Origin: Terramyces sp. JEL0728
Taxonomy: Eukaryota > Chytridiomycota > Chytridiomycetes > Rhizophydiales > Terramycetaceae
Assembly: GCA_027603945.1 (NCBI GenBank)
Contig: JADIIU010000165.1
Span: 1 to 25,603 of the forward strand
Reading direction: 5' to 3'
Length of the DNA stretch: 25,603 nucleotides
Shown piece after piece: positions 9,495 to 20,100 of the stretch. Under the pieces are notes generated by a model that saw only the letters and a program-made list of their open reading frames with translations, did not search any database and was not told the origin of the DNA. Both the position numbers and the translations under genes were made by a program. Positions within the stretch are counted from its first letter, which is position 1. Each line of letters starts with the position of its first letter.

Positions 9495-10503
9495 ATGTCG
9501 TCATACTCATTGCAGGATACTCCTGATTGGAACGATCCTACTATCGAAATAATCACTGCACCAGGATATTATTACGTATATGGCATAGCACTTCCGATGC
9601 TCCAGATCAGCTTTATTTGTTCAATGTATATAGTGTTTCGCGTTATTCGGCGATTTCATGTAAGAGGAAATTGTCCGACACATGTACGGTTTCCGATGTA
9701 CACTGCACTAACCGATATACTACTCTATTTAGGAAATATGAACAATCTATTGTACGGATTTCTTTGGGGGCACACACGGCCAGATAATATCGGATGCCAA
9801 TTTGCAGCTTCGTTTGTATCGTTTGCAGTATTTCTAAATATGTCTATTACCTGCTCGTATGTATTGAATATTTACCTTAACGTGTGTAAAGAAAGGTATT
9901 TCGACACTGGGGTTTGGGATTGGAAGCTTATAGCTGCTTGTTCTACATTTGCAATAGTCATGGCTTCAATAGGGTTTCCATTCACCGGCCCTTGTTATTA
10001 TTGGTAATAAGCGATAACCCAGGTGTTATTTGAAAGCAGATGGCGGGAAACAGTTTGCTTGGATATTCACCGCGGTAGAAGTTACGCTATTTAACACTAC
10101 TGCGGTTTGTTTTTATTTGATTTACTCTAAAGTTGATTCAATGGAACCAAAATCTCAAAGTACCGCGGCACGAAAATCAGTCTTGAAACGCGAAACTGTG
10201 CGCAAAATCCGGCCATATATTATTTACTGTAAGTTGCACTAACCTAGTCTTTTTTCAGTGGTTTGGAGTAGTTCCCTATATTGTCGGCCACCTATTCGAC
10301 TATAGACCGACCTGGTAGCTGTGAATTAATGCAGGGTATTTGCACTTGTGTGTTTCTCCATCAACCTTGGCGGAATTTTGAACGTTGTTAGTTTCGTTGG
10401 CAACCAGGGATATTCTGACAATAAACTGGAGACAAAAAGCCATAACACTGACACCTTCTCTATAAAAGAAGTCCCAATCAGCACCTCACGAGTGCTGAAT
10501 TAA
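9495..10503 (+). CDS. Seven-transmembrane receptor-like protein (tandem copy 1)
   Basis: Four exons (9495-10003, 10023-10228, 10248-10314, 10335-10503) join to 316 residues; introns are 19, 19 and 20 nt. Seven hydrophobic segments are clear: YGIALPMLQISFICSMYIVF; a second with YLGNMNNLLYGFLWG; a third starting GCQFAASFVSF; a fourth starting WDWKLIAACSTF; FAWIFTAVEVTLFNTTAV; YIIYFFQWFGVVPYIVGH; and WVFALVCFSINLGGILNV. Cysteines in GCQFAA and GPCYYWC could form the usual extracellular disulfide. The layout recalls the cAMP-receptor/Git3 class of GPCRs, but no family motif is certain. The C-terminal tail is short and polar (Ser/Thr/Lys). The adjacent gene is a paralogue with partly different intron positions. 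Ligand unknown. Confidence 0.8.
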
Positions 10504-10863
10504 TCTGTATCAAAATAATCACTATTGTCATTTTTTGTAACTACCATATATTCGGGAGATTTATATTTGGTATTGGGATACTCTTTTGTGTATTTGGTAT
10601 TAGTCAGCGTCTATCAATATAGGGATTTTAAACGCCTTTAGCTTATTGTGAATCAAGGTTCGCTGATGGGAAGCAAGACTCAAGGGACACCACCCTACTG
10701 CCTCAACAATGGCGGCCTGATTTTAATACATACCAGACATTTATTGCATTATCTTTGCGTCACTCCGATTGTGCTGCTGTGATTGCATTGTCTGCGTACA
10801 TTGGTGACATAATGGACATTTTCTCTTGTTATCCCTAAATATCTACCGATATAAACGAATATA
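10504..10863. other. Intergenic stretch between the two receptor paralogues
   Basis: These 360 nt hold no convincing ORF or RNA on either strand. A short near-repeat around tatttggtatt occurs twice near 10563-10605. It presumably carries the 3' end of copy 1 and the promoter of copy 2. Confidence 0.5.
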
Positions 10864-11988
10864 ATGTCAGCATACGCATTAGAAAATACTCCGGATTGGG
10901 ACGACCCCACTATTATGATGATTCCGATGCCAGGCTATTACTATGTGTAATATATTACTAAGGTAGATATGGAATCGGATGGCCACTAATGCAATTGGGA
11001 TTTCTCGGTTCTATATACATTCTCTTTCGTGCGTGGAACAGGTACCGTTTGAGAGGGAGCTGTCCAGCTCAAGTTAGATTCCCAATGTATATTGCAATCA
11101 CAGATATCATGCTCTATGTCGGGCATATGAACAATCAGGGATATGGTTTAATATGGGGGCATACAAGACCCCAGAATCTTGGGTGTCAAATGGCAGCAGC
11201 ATATGTCGCATTTGGAATCTTCTGCAACATGGCAATTACAACTTCCATAGCTGTTAATAGCTATTTAATCATTTGCAGAGACTGGCATATTAATACCGGC
11301 GCGTGGGACTGGAAGATTATTGCTGTTTGCGGGACGTTTGCATTTATTTTTGCAGCAATTGGAGCACCATTTTCGGGACCGTGCTTGTATTGGCAAGTAT
11401 CCATTTAACCAAGGTGTTATTTTAAAATCACTGGAACAAAGGCATTGGCGTGGATTATGGGATCTATCGAAGTAGGGCTGTTCAACATTACTGCAGCTTG
11501 TTTCTTTCTTGTAATCAAGAAAATTGACAGTCTCACTATGGCCACAGCCCAATCAGAAATGATGCCATCTACTATGGATGGAAAACCAGCAGCAGCACCA
11601 AAAATTGACAGGAAGGCAGAATTGAAGCGAAGAACGGTGAAAAAAACCATGTTCTACATTATTAATTGTAACCAACTTTAATCCTAGATTTCATGCAATG
11701 GTCGGGAACTGTTCCGTGTATTGTTGATTTCTAATTTTAGATGTTGTCGGACATTTGTTTGACTATCGCCCAGACTGGGTATTTGTACTTGTCAATATCA
11801 GTATCAACCTCGGCGGAATATTGAATGTATTTTCATATATATTCAATGAAGGCTGGTCCGACCATCCAAAGAGTCCTGCGGGTGCTAAAGTGAAAACCGA
11901 ATCGCAAGCGGGCAAAGTAGCATCTTCGGCACCATCTTCGACGCCTACTGCTAACGAAGAAGATGAATTCGACTCTGACGAAGATTAG
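10864..11988 (+). CDS. Seven-transmembrane receptor-like protein (tandem copy 2)
   Basis: Five exons (10864-10946, 10967-11392, 11414-11667, 11688-11717, 11741-11988) join to 346 residues; introns are 20, 21, 20 and 23 nt. It starts MSAYALENTPDWDDPTI, matching MSSYSLQDTPDWNDPTI of copy 1, and conserves PAQVRFPMYIAITDIMLY, MNNQGYGLIWGHTRP, GCQMAAAYVAFG, WDWKIIAVCGTF, GPCLYWCYF and NISINLGGILNVFSY. Seven hydrophobic segments are seen, and the tail is longer and acidic (ends EEDEFDSDED). The second intron has a GC 5' splice site; the fourth, 23 nt, is the longest here. Exon 4 is only 30 nt. Coding length before the shared GPC(Y/L)YW junction is identical (509 nt) in both copies. Likely a surface receptor; ligand unknown. 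Confidence 0.8.
11393..11413 (+). other. GC-AG ultra-short intron
   Basis: The 21-nt intron begins gcaagt and ends accaag, splitting a Trp codon (TG|G). Copy 1 has a GT-AG intron of 19 nt at the same codon and phase (10004-10022), which fixes the boundary. No GT donor nearby gives an open frame. Confidence 0.82.
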
Positions 11989-12090
11989 GCAGTTCATTCA
12001 ACTTTGGAATGTTAATAAAAGAGATATTCCAACCACAGTTTATTATATTAATCCGAATGTTCGATTTTCTGCTTTTTGTTTGTCTCGTTA

Positions 12091-12652
12091 TCAACTAATT
12101 ACCTTCAACTCGTTCAGCACTTTTCCCTCATCATCGTATACCAGACAATTATTCTTCCAACAGCCGAACTTCAGTGCTATTTCCTTGTTTCTGCTATACT
12201 CTCTTTGAATATCGTCTTTTGAACCTCTCCAGTTTTTATACAGTTGCAAATTCTGCCTGCCGATCAATCTGATTGTTTTCAATCGCAATTCCTGCGGCGT
12301 CTTGTTAGCGATCATATACCCATTCTGGTAGTAAGCTCTGCGATATTCTTCTAAATTGTCCTATTCCGTGTTCCCCAATTCCTTGAATCAGCAGCTCTTT
12401 TTGTTTATCTGTCCACTGCCTCACAATCGGCTCTGTCAATACCATTCCTTTTGGAGGCTGGAAATATTCTTGATTTAGAGTTCCGTCTGAATTGATCATG
12501 TTTTTAGTCTCTGGAAACTCATTACTTTTGCAAAATAACAGCCTCGTTTTGTTGATCCAGTCCCGATCTATTTGCATTTTATTCAAAAAACAATTAGACT
12601 CATTACTTTCTGGTAGCTGACCGGGAAGATCAGAGCGTGAGACCTCACTCAT
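12091..12652 (-). CDS. Myb/SANT-like domain protein
   Basis: On the minus strand, exons 12652-12320 and 12300-12091 join to 180 residues; the 19-nt intron is 12301-12319. The central part, QWTDKQKELLIQGIGEHGIG and QFRRISQSLLPEWTPQELRL, has the spaced Trp and helix pattern of a single Myb/SANT repeat, followed by KTIRLIGRQNLQLYKNWRG and a basic-acidic tail. I chose ATG 12652; an upstream TTG codon continues the frame by six residues, but no earlier ATG does. One repeat without an obvious activation domain suggests a DNA- or histone-binding protein, function unknown. It is divergent from SPEF2 (137 nt between starts) and convergent with the second receptor. Confidence 0.72.
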
Positions 12653-12749
12653 CCAAGTTCTCTGCCTCAAGTCACCTAAAACGAAATCGTGGCATCAATT
12701 AGTGTTCTTTGAATAACTTGTCGTAATGAGTGGCTAGCGTAGAAATCAA

Positions 12750-12756
12750 TATATAA
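12750..12756 (+). promoter_or_regulatory. TATA box of SPEF2
   Basis: TATATAA lies 34-40 nt upstream of ATG 12790, implying a very short 5' leader. An ACGCGT (MluI-type) hexamer follows at 12766-12771. No RFX X-box was recognised. Confidence 0.5.
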
Positions 12757-12789
12757 AGCAGAGAGACGCGTAAATTAGCTTTGCAGAAA

Positions 12790-15700
12790 ATGTCCAAGAT
12801 TCTGACCCAGTGGTTAAAACAAGACGTAGGGTTTCCCACGGCAATAAACCCTACAGATTTGGATCAGGAGTTTAGTTCCGGCTACAATTTTGGGAAACTG
12901 CTGTCTACTCTGGGAATTCAGGATGACTTTGAACAGCACTATCTCCCTGGGAATACGACTGAAATTTTGATTAAAAATTACATTTCATTGGAAAGCACTC
13001 TGAGACAAAAGTTAGGAATCAAATTATCTGGAGGATTTGCTTTAGATTTAATAAATAACAAGCCAGGGAGCACTTCGAAATTATTGTATCAGATAAAGAG
13101 CGCGATGGAAATACTACCCAACGACCATTTCGTTCAATCCAAACATATATTCAAAAAGAAACCTAAATTTGATTCATATCCGTCGTCGCCAGTTGGTAAT
13201 TTCTACTAAATTAGAAGGAGAGTCTGCAAACTTAAATATCAAAGAAAATCCAGTGTTGCCATATGATTTACACTCAGTAGAACATTTTGCGACAATATTA
13301 AAGTCCAATTTGAAGAGAGCTGAATTCAAGTACCAGAAATCATCCAAATTACCAGTGGAGATTAAGAAAAAAGAACTTCCGCCAATTGTCAAAAATATCC
13401 CAATCAAAGTTGAAGCTCCGGTTACAAAACCATTTGCTATTGTTCCTGAAGTGGAGCCTGTAAAGCCAATTCCAAAAAAAGCTAAAATTCCAGATGTAAC
13501 ATGAACTGACAATAGATAAAAATGATTCAAGATATAAGCAATAGAATAGAAACATTTGAGCAACGGTTGTTTACTGGAGAGTTGAAAAAGGTGGATTCAA
13601 ATGAAGATTTAATAGAAACCAAAGAATCAAAGTCTGATTTAGTGCAATTTATCAAAACAAAATCAAATATGGATCCCTCATTACATCTAAAGGAATTGCG
13701 AAAAATTGTAAACAATCCTGGCTTTGACACCACAGATGAAACTAGACAATATATAGAAAAGATAAGAGTACCTTTCCTTAATATCAGGTTCATCGACAAG
13801 AAACAGAAAATTCGAGAAAGGAACGGGAAAAGCAAAGAAAAAAGATTCTACTATCTTGCCAGCAGGTCCAACAATCTATTGAGAAGGAAAGGCTGAACGA
13901 GTTGTTACAAAGCAAGTTGCTCAGGCAATCAAAGCAAGAAAGACGTATCGCTGAGCAGTAAATTTTTGATAATGTAGACTTTTACAAATTAGACACGAAA
14001 AGGAAGTTGTACACGAAAACCATCTATATAGAGAACAGCAGTATGCCGCCCAAAGACAAAAGGAGTACGAAGAAGCATTGGAGCGAGAACATGAACTGCA
14101 CGCAAATGCGCAAGGCGAATATAGACAACACGTCTTTATGCAAATTGAGCAGCACCGTGAAATTATTAATCAAAAGAAGGCTCGCAAACATGAAAGAAAT
14201 ACCAAATTCGTTGGAAAAATTGTGGACCAGATTTTAGAGCTATCATTTAAAGTACTTTAAGTTAACGCAGGTGGTTGATTTCAAAGTATTAAACGACAAG
14301 AAAGATGTTCCAGCCAAAATAATGAGGGATTGGAAAACCATCTTTGTTAATTGTGTAAACTTGGAAAATTACAAGGAAATTCCACTGGATAAGGATATTA
14401 TTCCGAAAAGTATCGAAGAAGAAATCAAAGATGGAAAAGAGGATGTTCTGGAAGCTGTCAAGATATTGGACAAGGAGGAATTTAACGAATATTTGACGTA
14501 CAGCGGAAATTGGTTAGCTACTGAAGAGTGCTTTCTTTCTAACACAGAAATCTTATTAAAAAGAACGAAATTCTTGCCCAGGCTGTAGAAGATGTAATTA
14601 AGCTGACTTCTCAACCTATTCAAGTACATCAGACAGCAGTGTTACCTGCAGTACCGCTACGAATCGTCCTTATTGGTAAGAAATACTCTGGTAAAAAAAC
14701 CTTGGCAAATGCTCTCGCTAGCACTTACAACATGGGTATAATACGACTCGATGATTTGGTAAAGGAGGCGATCGGAGTTGCTGATATCACGGTCAAGAAA
14801 CCCAGGGAAAAGTCATCAAACGGGGAAAAGAAGCTGTCAAAGCAACAAATCGGTGCTAAATTGCAGCTGACCATGATGGAAGGGCTGAGTCCCGATGATA
14901 ATTTACTTGTTTCACTGGTTGTAGAAGCAATGAGTCGCGAACCCGAAAAGCCTGGCGGTTATGTCTTGGTCGACTTTCCAAAAACCAGACAGCAAGCCCA
15001 ACTATTAGAGCGGGAAATTTCTGGGTAAATTTGAACTAAAAGTAGATATGAAGACCCTAAACCTGTAAAGAAGGGCGATTTAAAGAGATTGAGAGACAAA
15101 GAAAAAGCATCTACCAGTGCAAAAAACAGGTCGCTGGTTGCTTCGTTCGAAAATTCCGGTGAAACAACTACAACTGCGCCAATATCGGGGTTGGATGCCG
15201 TATTCTTGTTGAATGTCACCAACGAAGTTGCAGTAAAAAGGGCTGTCGGGAAACTTGCGGATCCTATTACCGATAAAAAGTATCACATTGAATACAATCC
15301 ACCTCCAACAGACCAACCAGGAACATTTGATCGGTTGGTGCATGAAGAGGACCAAGCTAGAGCCATGAACCAATTGCAATATCATTTGGCAGCATTTGAA
15401 GAAGAGGAAGAGTCTCTCAGAGAATGGATTAGTCAATTCAAAACCCTCAAAGTTATCGACGCCAATACTAATACTGCCGAGGTAAAGCATGCCTCGGAAG
15501 CAGTATTGAATCCAATTATCGCAAAGATCAACGAAAAAGAAAAAGAAAAGGAGAGCCTGAACGCTGAAGAAGGCAATACACTTAAAATTGAAGAAAATGC
15601 AAATTTGACCTCGGAATCGGACCTGACAAAACCAAGAGAAACTAGTTCAGCAAGAAACAAGGAAAGGATTCAAAGTCCAAATGAAGCAAAAAGGGCTGCA

Positions 15701-18206
15701 ACCCTGAAAGTTGGAGCAGGTAAACGTTGAAATGAGCCTAGATTTACAAAAGAAAAAGTCAGAGATTGCTTTACACACAGTTGGATTGGCTACCTCAGTG
15801 CCAGAAATCCCAGCAGTAGAGCCAATTAGCACTCACATTGTAAGAGGCAGCACCTCAGCTGGAAAAAAGCTACCTTCAAAGGAATTGGCTGAAATTTTAA
15901 TCAATAGATGGAACACTATTGAAAATACTTACACTGATATATTAAAATTCACCTTTCGATCTATCAGGAGACAAAAGCAAGAGTCATACAAATATTTTTA
16001 CGATACTAAAGTAAAATTCTCGGATTTCTTGAAAAGACCTGACACTGAGCAAGATTTGGTTGAGGCATTTCAGCAAGAATACAATGCGATCGAAGAAGAT
16101 TTTAGGAGCGATCCAGATGTAAAAGCAGAGCTGCACCAAAGAGTTGAAGAACTAAGAGAGAAATTATGGGATATTGCGGACAAACGAAGAGACGAAGCTG
16201 AATCAGAAAGAATTTCTATTATTGAGGATCGATGGGTGGAAGATCAATCTTACATTGTTGCAAATATTTATATCTCGATGATTCAAGCGGAGGCTGACAA
16301 GTATTTATCTACAAGACAATTTTTACTGGACTTTTTTAAAGATGCTTATTTGATCCCATTCGCAGATCAAACTAAAAGTCTAATTAAAATCCCTTTTGTA
16401 GGGGGAACAGCTACTCCTCCAATTGAAGTTGGAGGTCCAATGATCGCAGCAAGCGAAGCAATATCTTCCCATCGAAAAGACGTGGTTCAAAGCCAGACTG
16501 CAAAAGAAGTAACAAAGACTCCAACAAAACCAACGCAAGCTAAAGGTGGAGCAGCAAAGAACGCTCCAGCAGCCAAAGTTGCAGTTGAAACAGCTGCAAA
16601 ACCAGCCCCTCCACAAGGAGAAAAGGAAGTATTCACACTTGATCCCGATAGCATGAATTTTGCGGAAATGCAGAATGCTCTTGATTTCCTTTACCAAGCA
16701 CTTTCAGCCCCAGACTATTCTTTGGAACTAACCGCTCCAGAGCCCCCTAAAGACAAGAAAAACAATGTCGTGGAAAAAGGTATTTGAAACTAATGAAGAT
16801 GAGGTTGAAAAACCACAAATTGCAGAGTGTCAAAAGGCTGTTGAAACCGAAGAAGCCATTCTTCGCCAGAGAGGTGAAAAGATTAAAGCACACGCTTTGG
16901 AAGGACTGAGAGATCTCAGAAACAAAGCTGTTGAGGTGTACTTGCTGCTGGATGAATGGATAAATGTCCGATACAAAATGGAAATCGAAACTGCAAAGGA
17001 TTTGGCAAATGTTATCAAGGAAGCAATCGAAGCTGAAGCTAAACTTCCAAACTTGATTTTGTTAGAAGGAGACAAACTATCAATTGACTATTCCACTTTA
17101 GTTCTTCAACCCGAGCCTGAACCTAGACCGGAAAGTCCTGCAGAAAAGCCTCGTAAATATTTACTGACCGTAGTGCCTGACCAATATACGATTTTACAGC
17201 TGCGAAATTTGGCAAAGCAGCTTTATTTGATTGCCCCTTCTGGGAATATTGCGATTAAATATTTGACTGATTTCCTCACAAAATCTGCGATAATGTCTGC
17301 TTCAGCAGATGTTTTGCCTGAAGGTTATGCAAATGCAGAACAATATCAGATTCTCCAGACTATTCAATTATTGGATCCATTTGAAACTGGTTATGTAAAT
17401 TGGCAAAAGTTTTTATTATTCCATGCCAGATTACTGCCTGTAGATGAATTTCCAATCCAAGAAATGCATTCTGCTCTCGAAAAATTAGAGTCCTATAAGA
17501 ATGGAGCCTGCTCTAGGGAAGACTTTTTAAAAGTCCGACTTTGGTTTGAAAATGAGCCCTCTGTTGTAAACAAGCGCATATTTGATAGAGCTGGTAAGCT
17601 CAAAATTGCTCTAGTTGGTAAGTTGTTGTTGATATAGACATATTTGCGTGTCCTGGAGAGTCTCTACCTGCCCCGGCGCCAACTCCAGAGATTATAGAAC
17701 CGCACAAAGAAGAATCTGCACCAGCGACACCAGATAAGTTGGAAGAAACCCCACCTACCCCGCCGGTGATGGAAGTGCCGCCTGCAGTAAATGTATTGAA
17801 CTTTATGCTGTGTTGCTGCAGTGATGAAATTGCACAAAACGGATTGGAGAAAGCGTTCAAAGTACTTCAAGATGAGAATGGCCAGTGCACTAGGGAACAA
17901 ATTATCTATATTTTCCACCACTTTATTCATCTGATACCTTCAACGAACAGAATGGACAATAACCCTGAATTCGACAATCCGTACCCTTCTAAACGGTTAA
18001 ACGAGGTTTTTGATGCTGCTCAGCTGGGAGATGCAGCAACCTTGGAAGAAATGGTTAATACACTTCAGCAGTCGACCTTGGCAGAGTGGCTGTTCTGCCC
18101 TATGTATCAATTGGAGGTACCTTTTTTTAATTTCTAGGATCTGACTATTGGATTTAGTTCCAGACCATCATCTGGAAAGCAAAGTGCTAAAATCACTAAT
18201 CCATGA
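12790..18206 (+). CDS. SPEF2: SPEF2/CPC1 flagellar central-apparatus protein
   Basis: Twelve exons (12790-13195, 13215-13495, 13516-13767, 13788-13957, 13978-14251, 14271-14527, 14548-15024, 15046-15719, 15742-16779, 16799-17617, 17638-18116, 18138-18206) total 5196 nt, 1731 residues, near human SPEF2 (about 1820). Introns are 19-22 nt. The N-terminal calponin-homology-like domain (SSGYNFGKLL, GIQDDFEQHY, KPGSTSKLLYQIKSAME) is at 1-110. Coiled-coil stretches follow (about 230-470; LLRQSKQERRIAEQ). An adenylate-kinase-like domain has the P-loop GKKYSGKKT at about 590-598, then VLVDFPKTRQQAQLLE and a GYEDPKP-type turn. A long helical part, a Pro/Ala/Lys-rich linker (about 1160-1200) and EF-hand-like pieces (DPFETGYVNWQKFL, DENGQCTREQI) end the protein. 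SPEF2/CPC1 belongs to a projection of the C1 central-pair microtubule, so the organism very likely makes motile flagella. Confidence 0.95.
15025..15045 (+). other. Ultra-short intron with AAGTAG tandem acceptor
   Basis: The intron starts gtaaatttg and ends aaaagtag. The distal TAG gives 21 nt and Gly-Tyr-Glu-Asp-Pro, the family turn; the proximal AAG gives 18 nt and an extra Arg. Both keep the frame. Confidence 0.75.
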
Positions 18207-18243
18207 TTAATTTATAAAGTTTTGTTTGGTTTAATCACAAAAG

Positions 18244-18249
18244 TTTATT
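18244..18249 (-). terminator. Poly(A) signal overlapping the HisRS stop codon
   Basis: On the minus strand AATAAA contains the TAA stop (18247-18245). SPEF2 ends only 38 nt away on the other strand, so the two 3' ends probably overlap. Confidence 0.5.
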
Positions 18250-19804
18250 TTCCCAGCTTCTTTTTCAAATACGAAATCATTTCGGCTCTGGTGACTGTTT
18301 CTTCGTTTCCAGTTGCCAATTCTTTAACCTTGACAACCCCTTGCTGCACTTCAGCACTCCCGATAATAATAGCAAAAGGAATCTGCTGTTTTTCACAAGC
18401 AGCTAGTTGATTCTTAATTTTTGGATTCGCTTTGTAAGTAAATTCAGCATTAATGCTGTTCTCCCACAATTCTTTACAGATTTTCATACGTTCAGCTAAT
18501 TGTCCATCAACTGCGGAAACATATACTTCGGTAGATGTAGTTTTCACACTTTGAGATTTTTTTGCCATCAAAATTGCATATACTCTTTCAATACCAATTG
18601 ATACGCCGACACAGGGTACTTCATTTCCGGAAAACATACCAACCAATCCGTCATAGCGGCCACCAGCTGCGATTGAGCCAACACCGCTGGTTTCTTCACT
18701 TGTAGAGTTGAAAACAGCTTCGTAAATCACACCGGTATAATAATCTAAACCTCTTGCCAGGGAAAGGTCAAAGGAAATCTAAATTAATCAGGTCCAACCT
18801 TGTCAGCAATGCCAAAGATATCCAAGTAAACGAAAAGCGTCTTCATTTCATCGATGCCGGCTTTTGCGCTTTCATTTGAATATAAAGTAGCATCCGCAAT
18901 CAATTTTTCACACAATTCAGCACCTCCTTTCAACGATACATATTTTCCAATACGATCGGCAACTTCTGGATCCAAACCTTTCTCTCCAGTCATTTCCTTC
19001 TTGACCTCTTCCCATGGCATCTTGTCTAATTTATCAACGGCGGATGAAATTGATCTAATTTTCTCCTGAGGAACTCCGCATACTTGGAACATACCGTCAA
19101 GTATTTTTCTGTTGTTCAACTACGATTAGCATAATTTACCTTGACAAAGAACGAGCCAATATCCAACTTTTCCAATATTTCTATCGCAACTTTAATTACT
19201 TCTGCATCCGGAACCATAGGTTCATAATTTCCTGCAATATCGAAATCACATTGGTTGAATTCTCTCATTCTTCCTTTGTTGATGGATGGATTGTCTCTGC
19301 GATATACTTTTGCAATATGATATCTCTTGATATTTTGAATATCCCTGTTCATTGCCAAGAAACGAGCAAATGGGACGGTAAGATCATATCGAAGAGAACA
19401 AATTTCACCACCCTGATCTTTCAAGTCATAAATCAATTTGGAGTCTTCGCCATATTTTCCTGACAAGATTTCCTTCAATTCAAAAACAGGAGTATCGATA
19501 GTGACAGCGCCGTGCTTCTTGAATACGCTACGTTAGCATTGTATTACGATTTGATTGTATCAAACATGTGTTCCCTTACAGCCATTTCCTTGTCATTGAA
19601 GTCTCTGGTGCCCTTTGGAACTTTAACAGTAATTTTGCTCTTTTGCGAGTCTGACGATTTCCCAAATTGAGCTTTTTGAACATTCAGCTCCTTCAACTGC
19701 GATGCCAGTGCAGCTTCCTTTTCCTTGTCCCCTTTTACCAATTTCTTTTGGTCTTTGATTGCTTCAATCTGTGCCTCCAATTCACTTAAATTTGCAAATG
19801 TCAT
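18245..19804 (-). CDS. HTS1: Histidyl-tRNA synthetase (class II)
   Basis: Minus-strand exons 19804-19548, 19527-19140, 19119-18799 and 18778-18245 give 499 residues from ATG 19804; all three introns are 20 nt. An N-terminal WHEP-like coiled region (residues 4-50) precedes [20 protein letters not shown], class II motif 2 ([15 protein letters not shown], then [20 protein letters not shown]), the histidine-specific [11 protein letters not shown] and motif 3 (GVSIGIERV). The C-terminal anticodon-binding domain ends in YLKKKLGK. It charges tRNA-His. An in-frame ATG at 19897 would add 31 residues (MRVLALIYPS, then SKKFNKIF and RISSRLLSRRI), basic and free of acidic residues, like a mitochondrial presequence: one gene could serve cytosol and mitochondria, as in yeast HTS1. 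The third intron has an unusual GTTGG donor. Confidence 0.95.
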
Positions 19805-19873
19805 TATTCTCCGTGATAGTAGTCTACTGCTGATGCGAAAAATTTTGTTGAATTTTTTTGATGGGAGAGATGG

Positions 19874-19881
19874 ATATATAA
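19874..19881 (-). promoter_or_regulatory. Candidate TATA box for the cytosolic HisRS transcript
   Basis: TTATATAT on the minus strand lies about 70 nt before ATG 19804 but downstream of the upper ATG at 19897. Transcripts starting from it would make only the short form. Confidence 0.35.
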
Positions 19882-20100
19882 GTGCAAGTACTCGCATTCT
19901 CGAAATGGCAGTCTAAAGATTCATTTGATTCATACGGCTGCAGTAATAATGCAGTGAGTCATTACCCTTGAGAAAATATTAAAATGGCCTCAATCGAGAT
20001 GTGCGGATATGTCAGAATGGACTGAGTAGTTGGATAGCACCCGTCTTCCCGTTCGCTAGCCTCCTTACGTAATTCAAGTCGCGTGTTCTTTTCCTTTTCA

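Noticed and set aside
12790..18206. Several separate small genes on the plus strand
   Set aside because: The pieces read in order as one SPEF2 protein and exon lengths sum to an exact codon multiple.
19990..20085. tRNA-like stretch between HisRS and PTS (short motifs resembling D- and T-arm sequence)
   Set aside because: The candidate T-stem around TTCAAGT does not pair, and no 7-bp acceptor stem or clear anticodon arm could be drawn on either strand.
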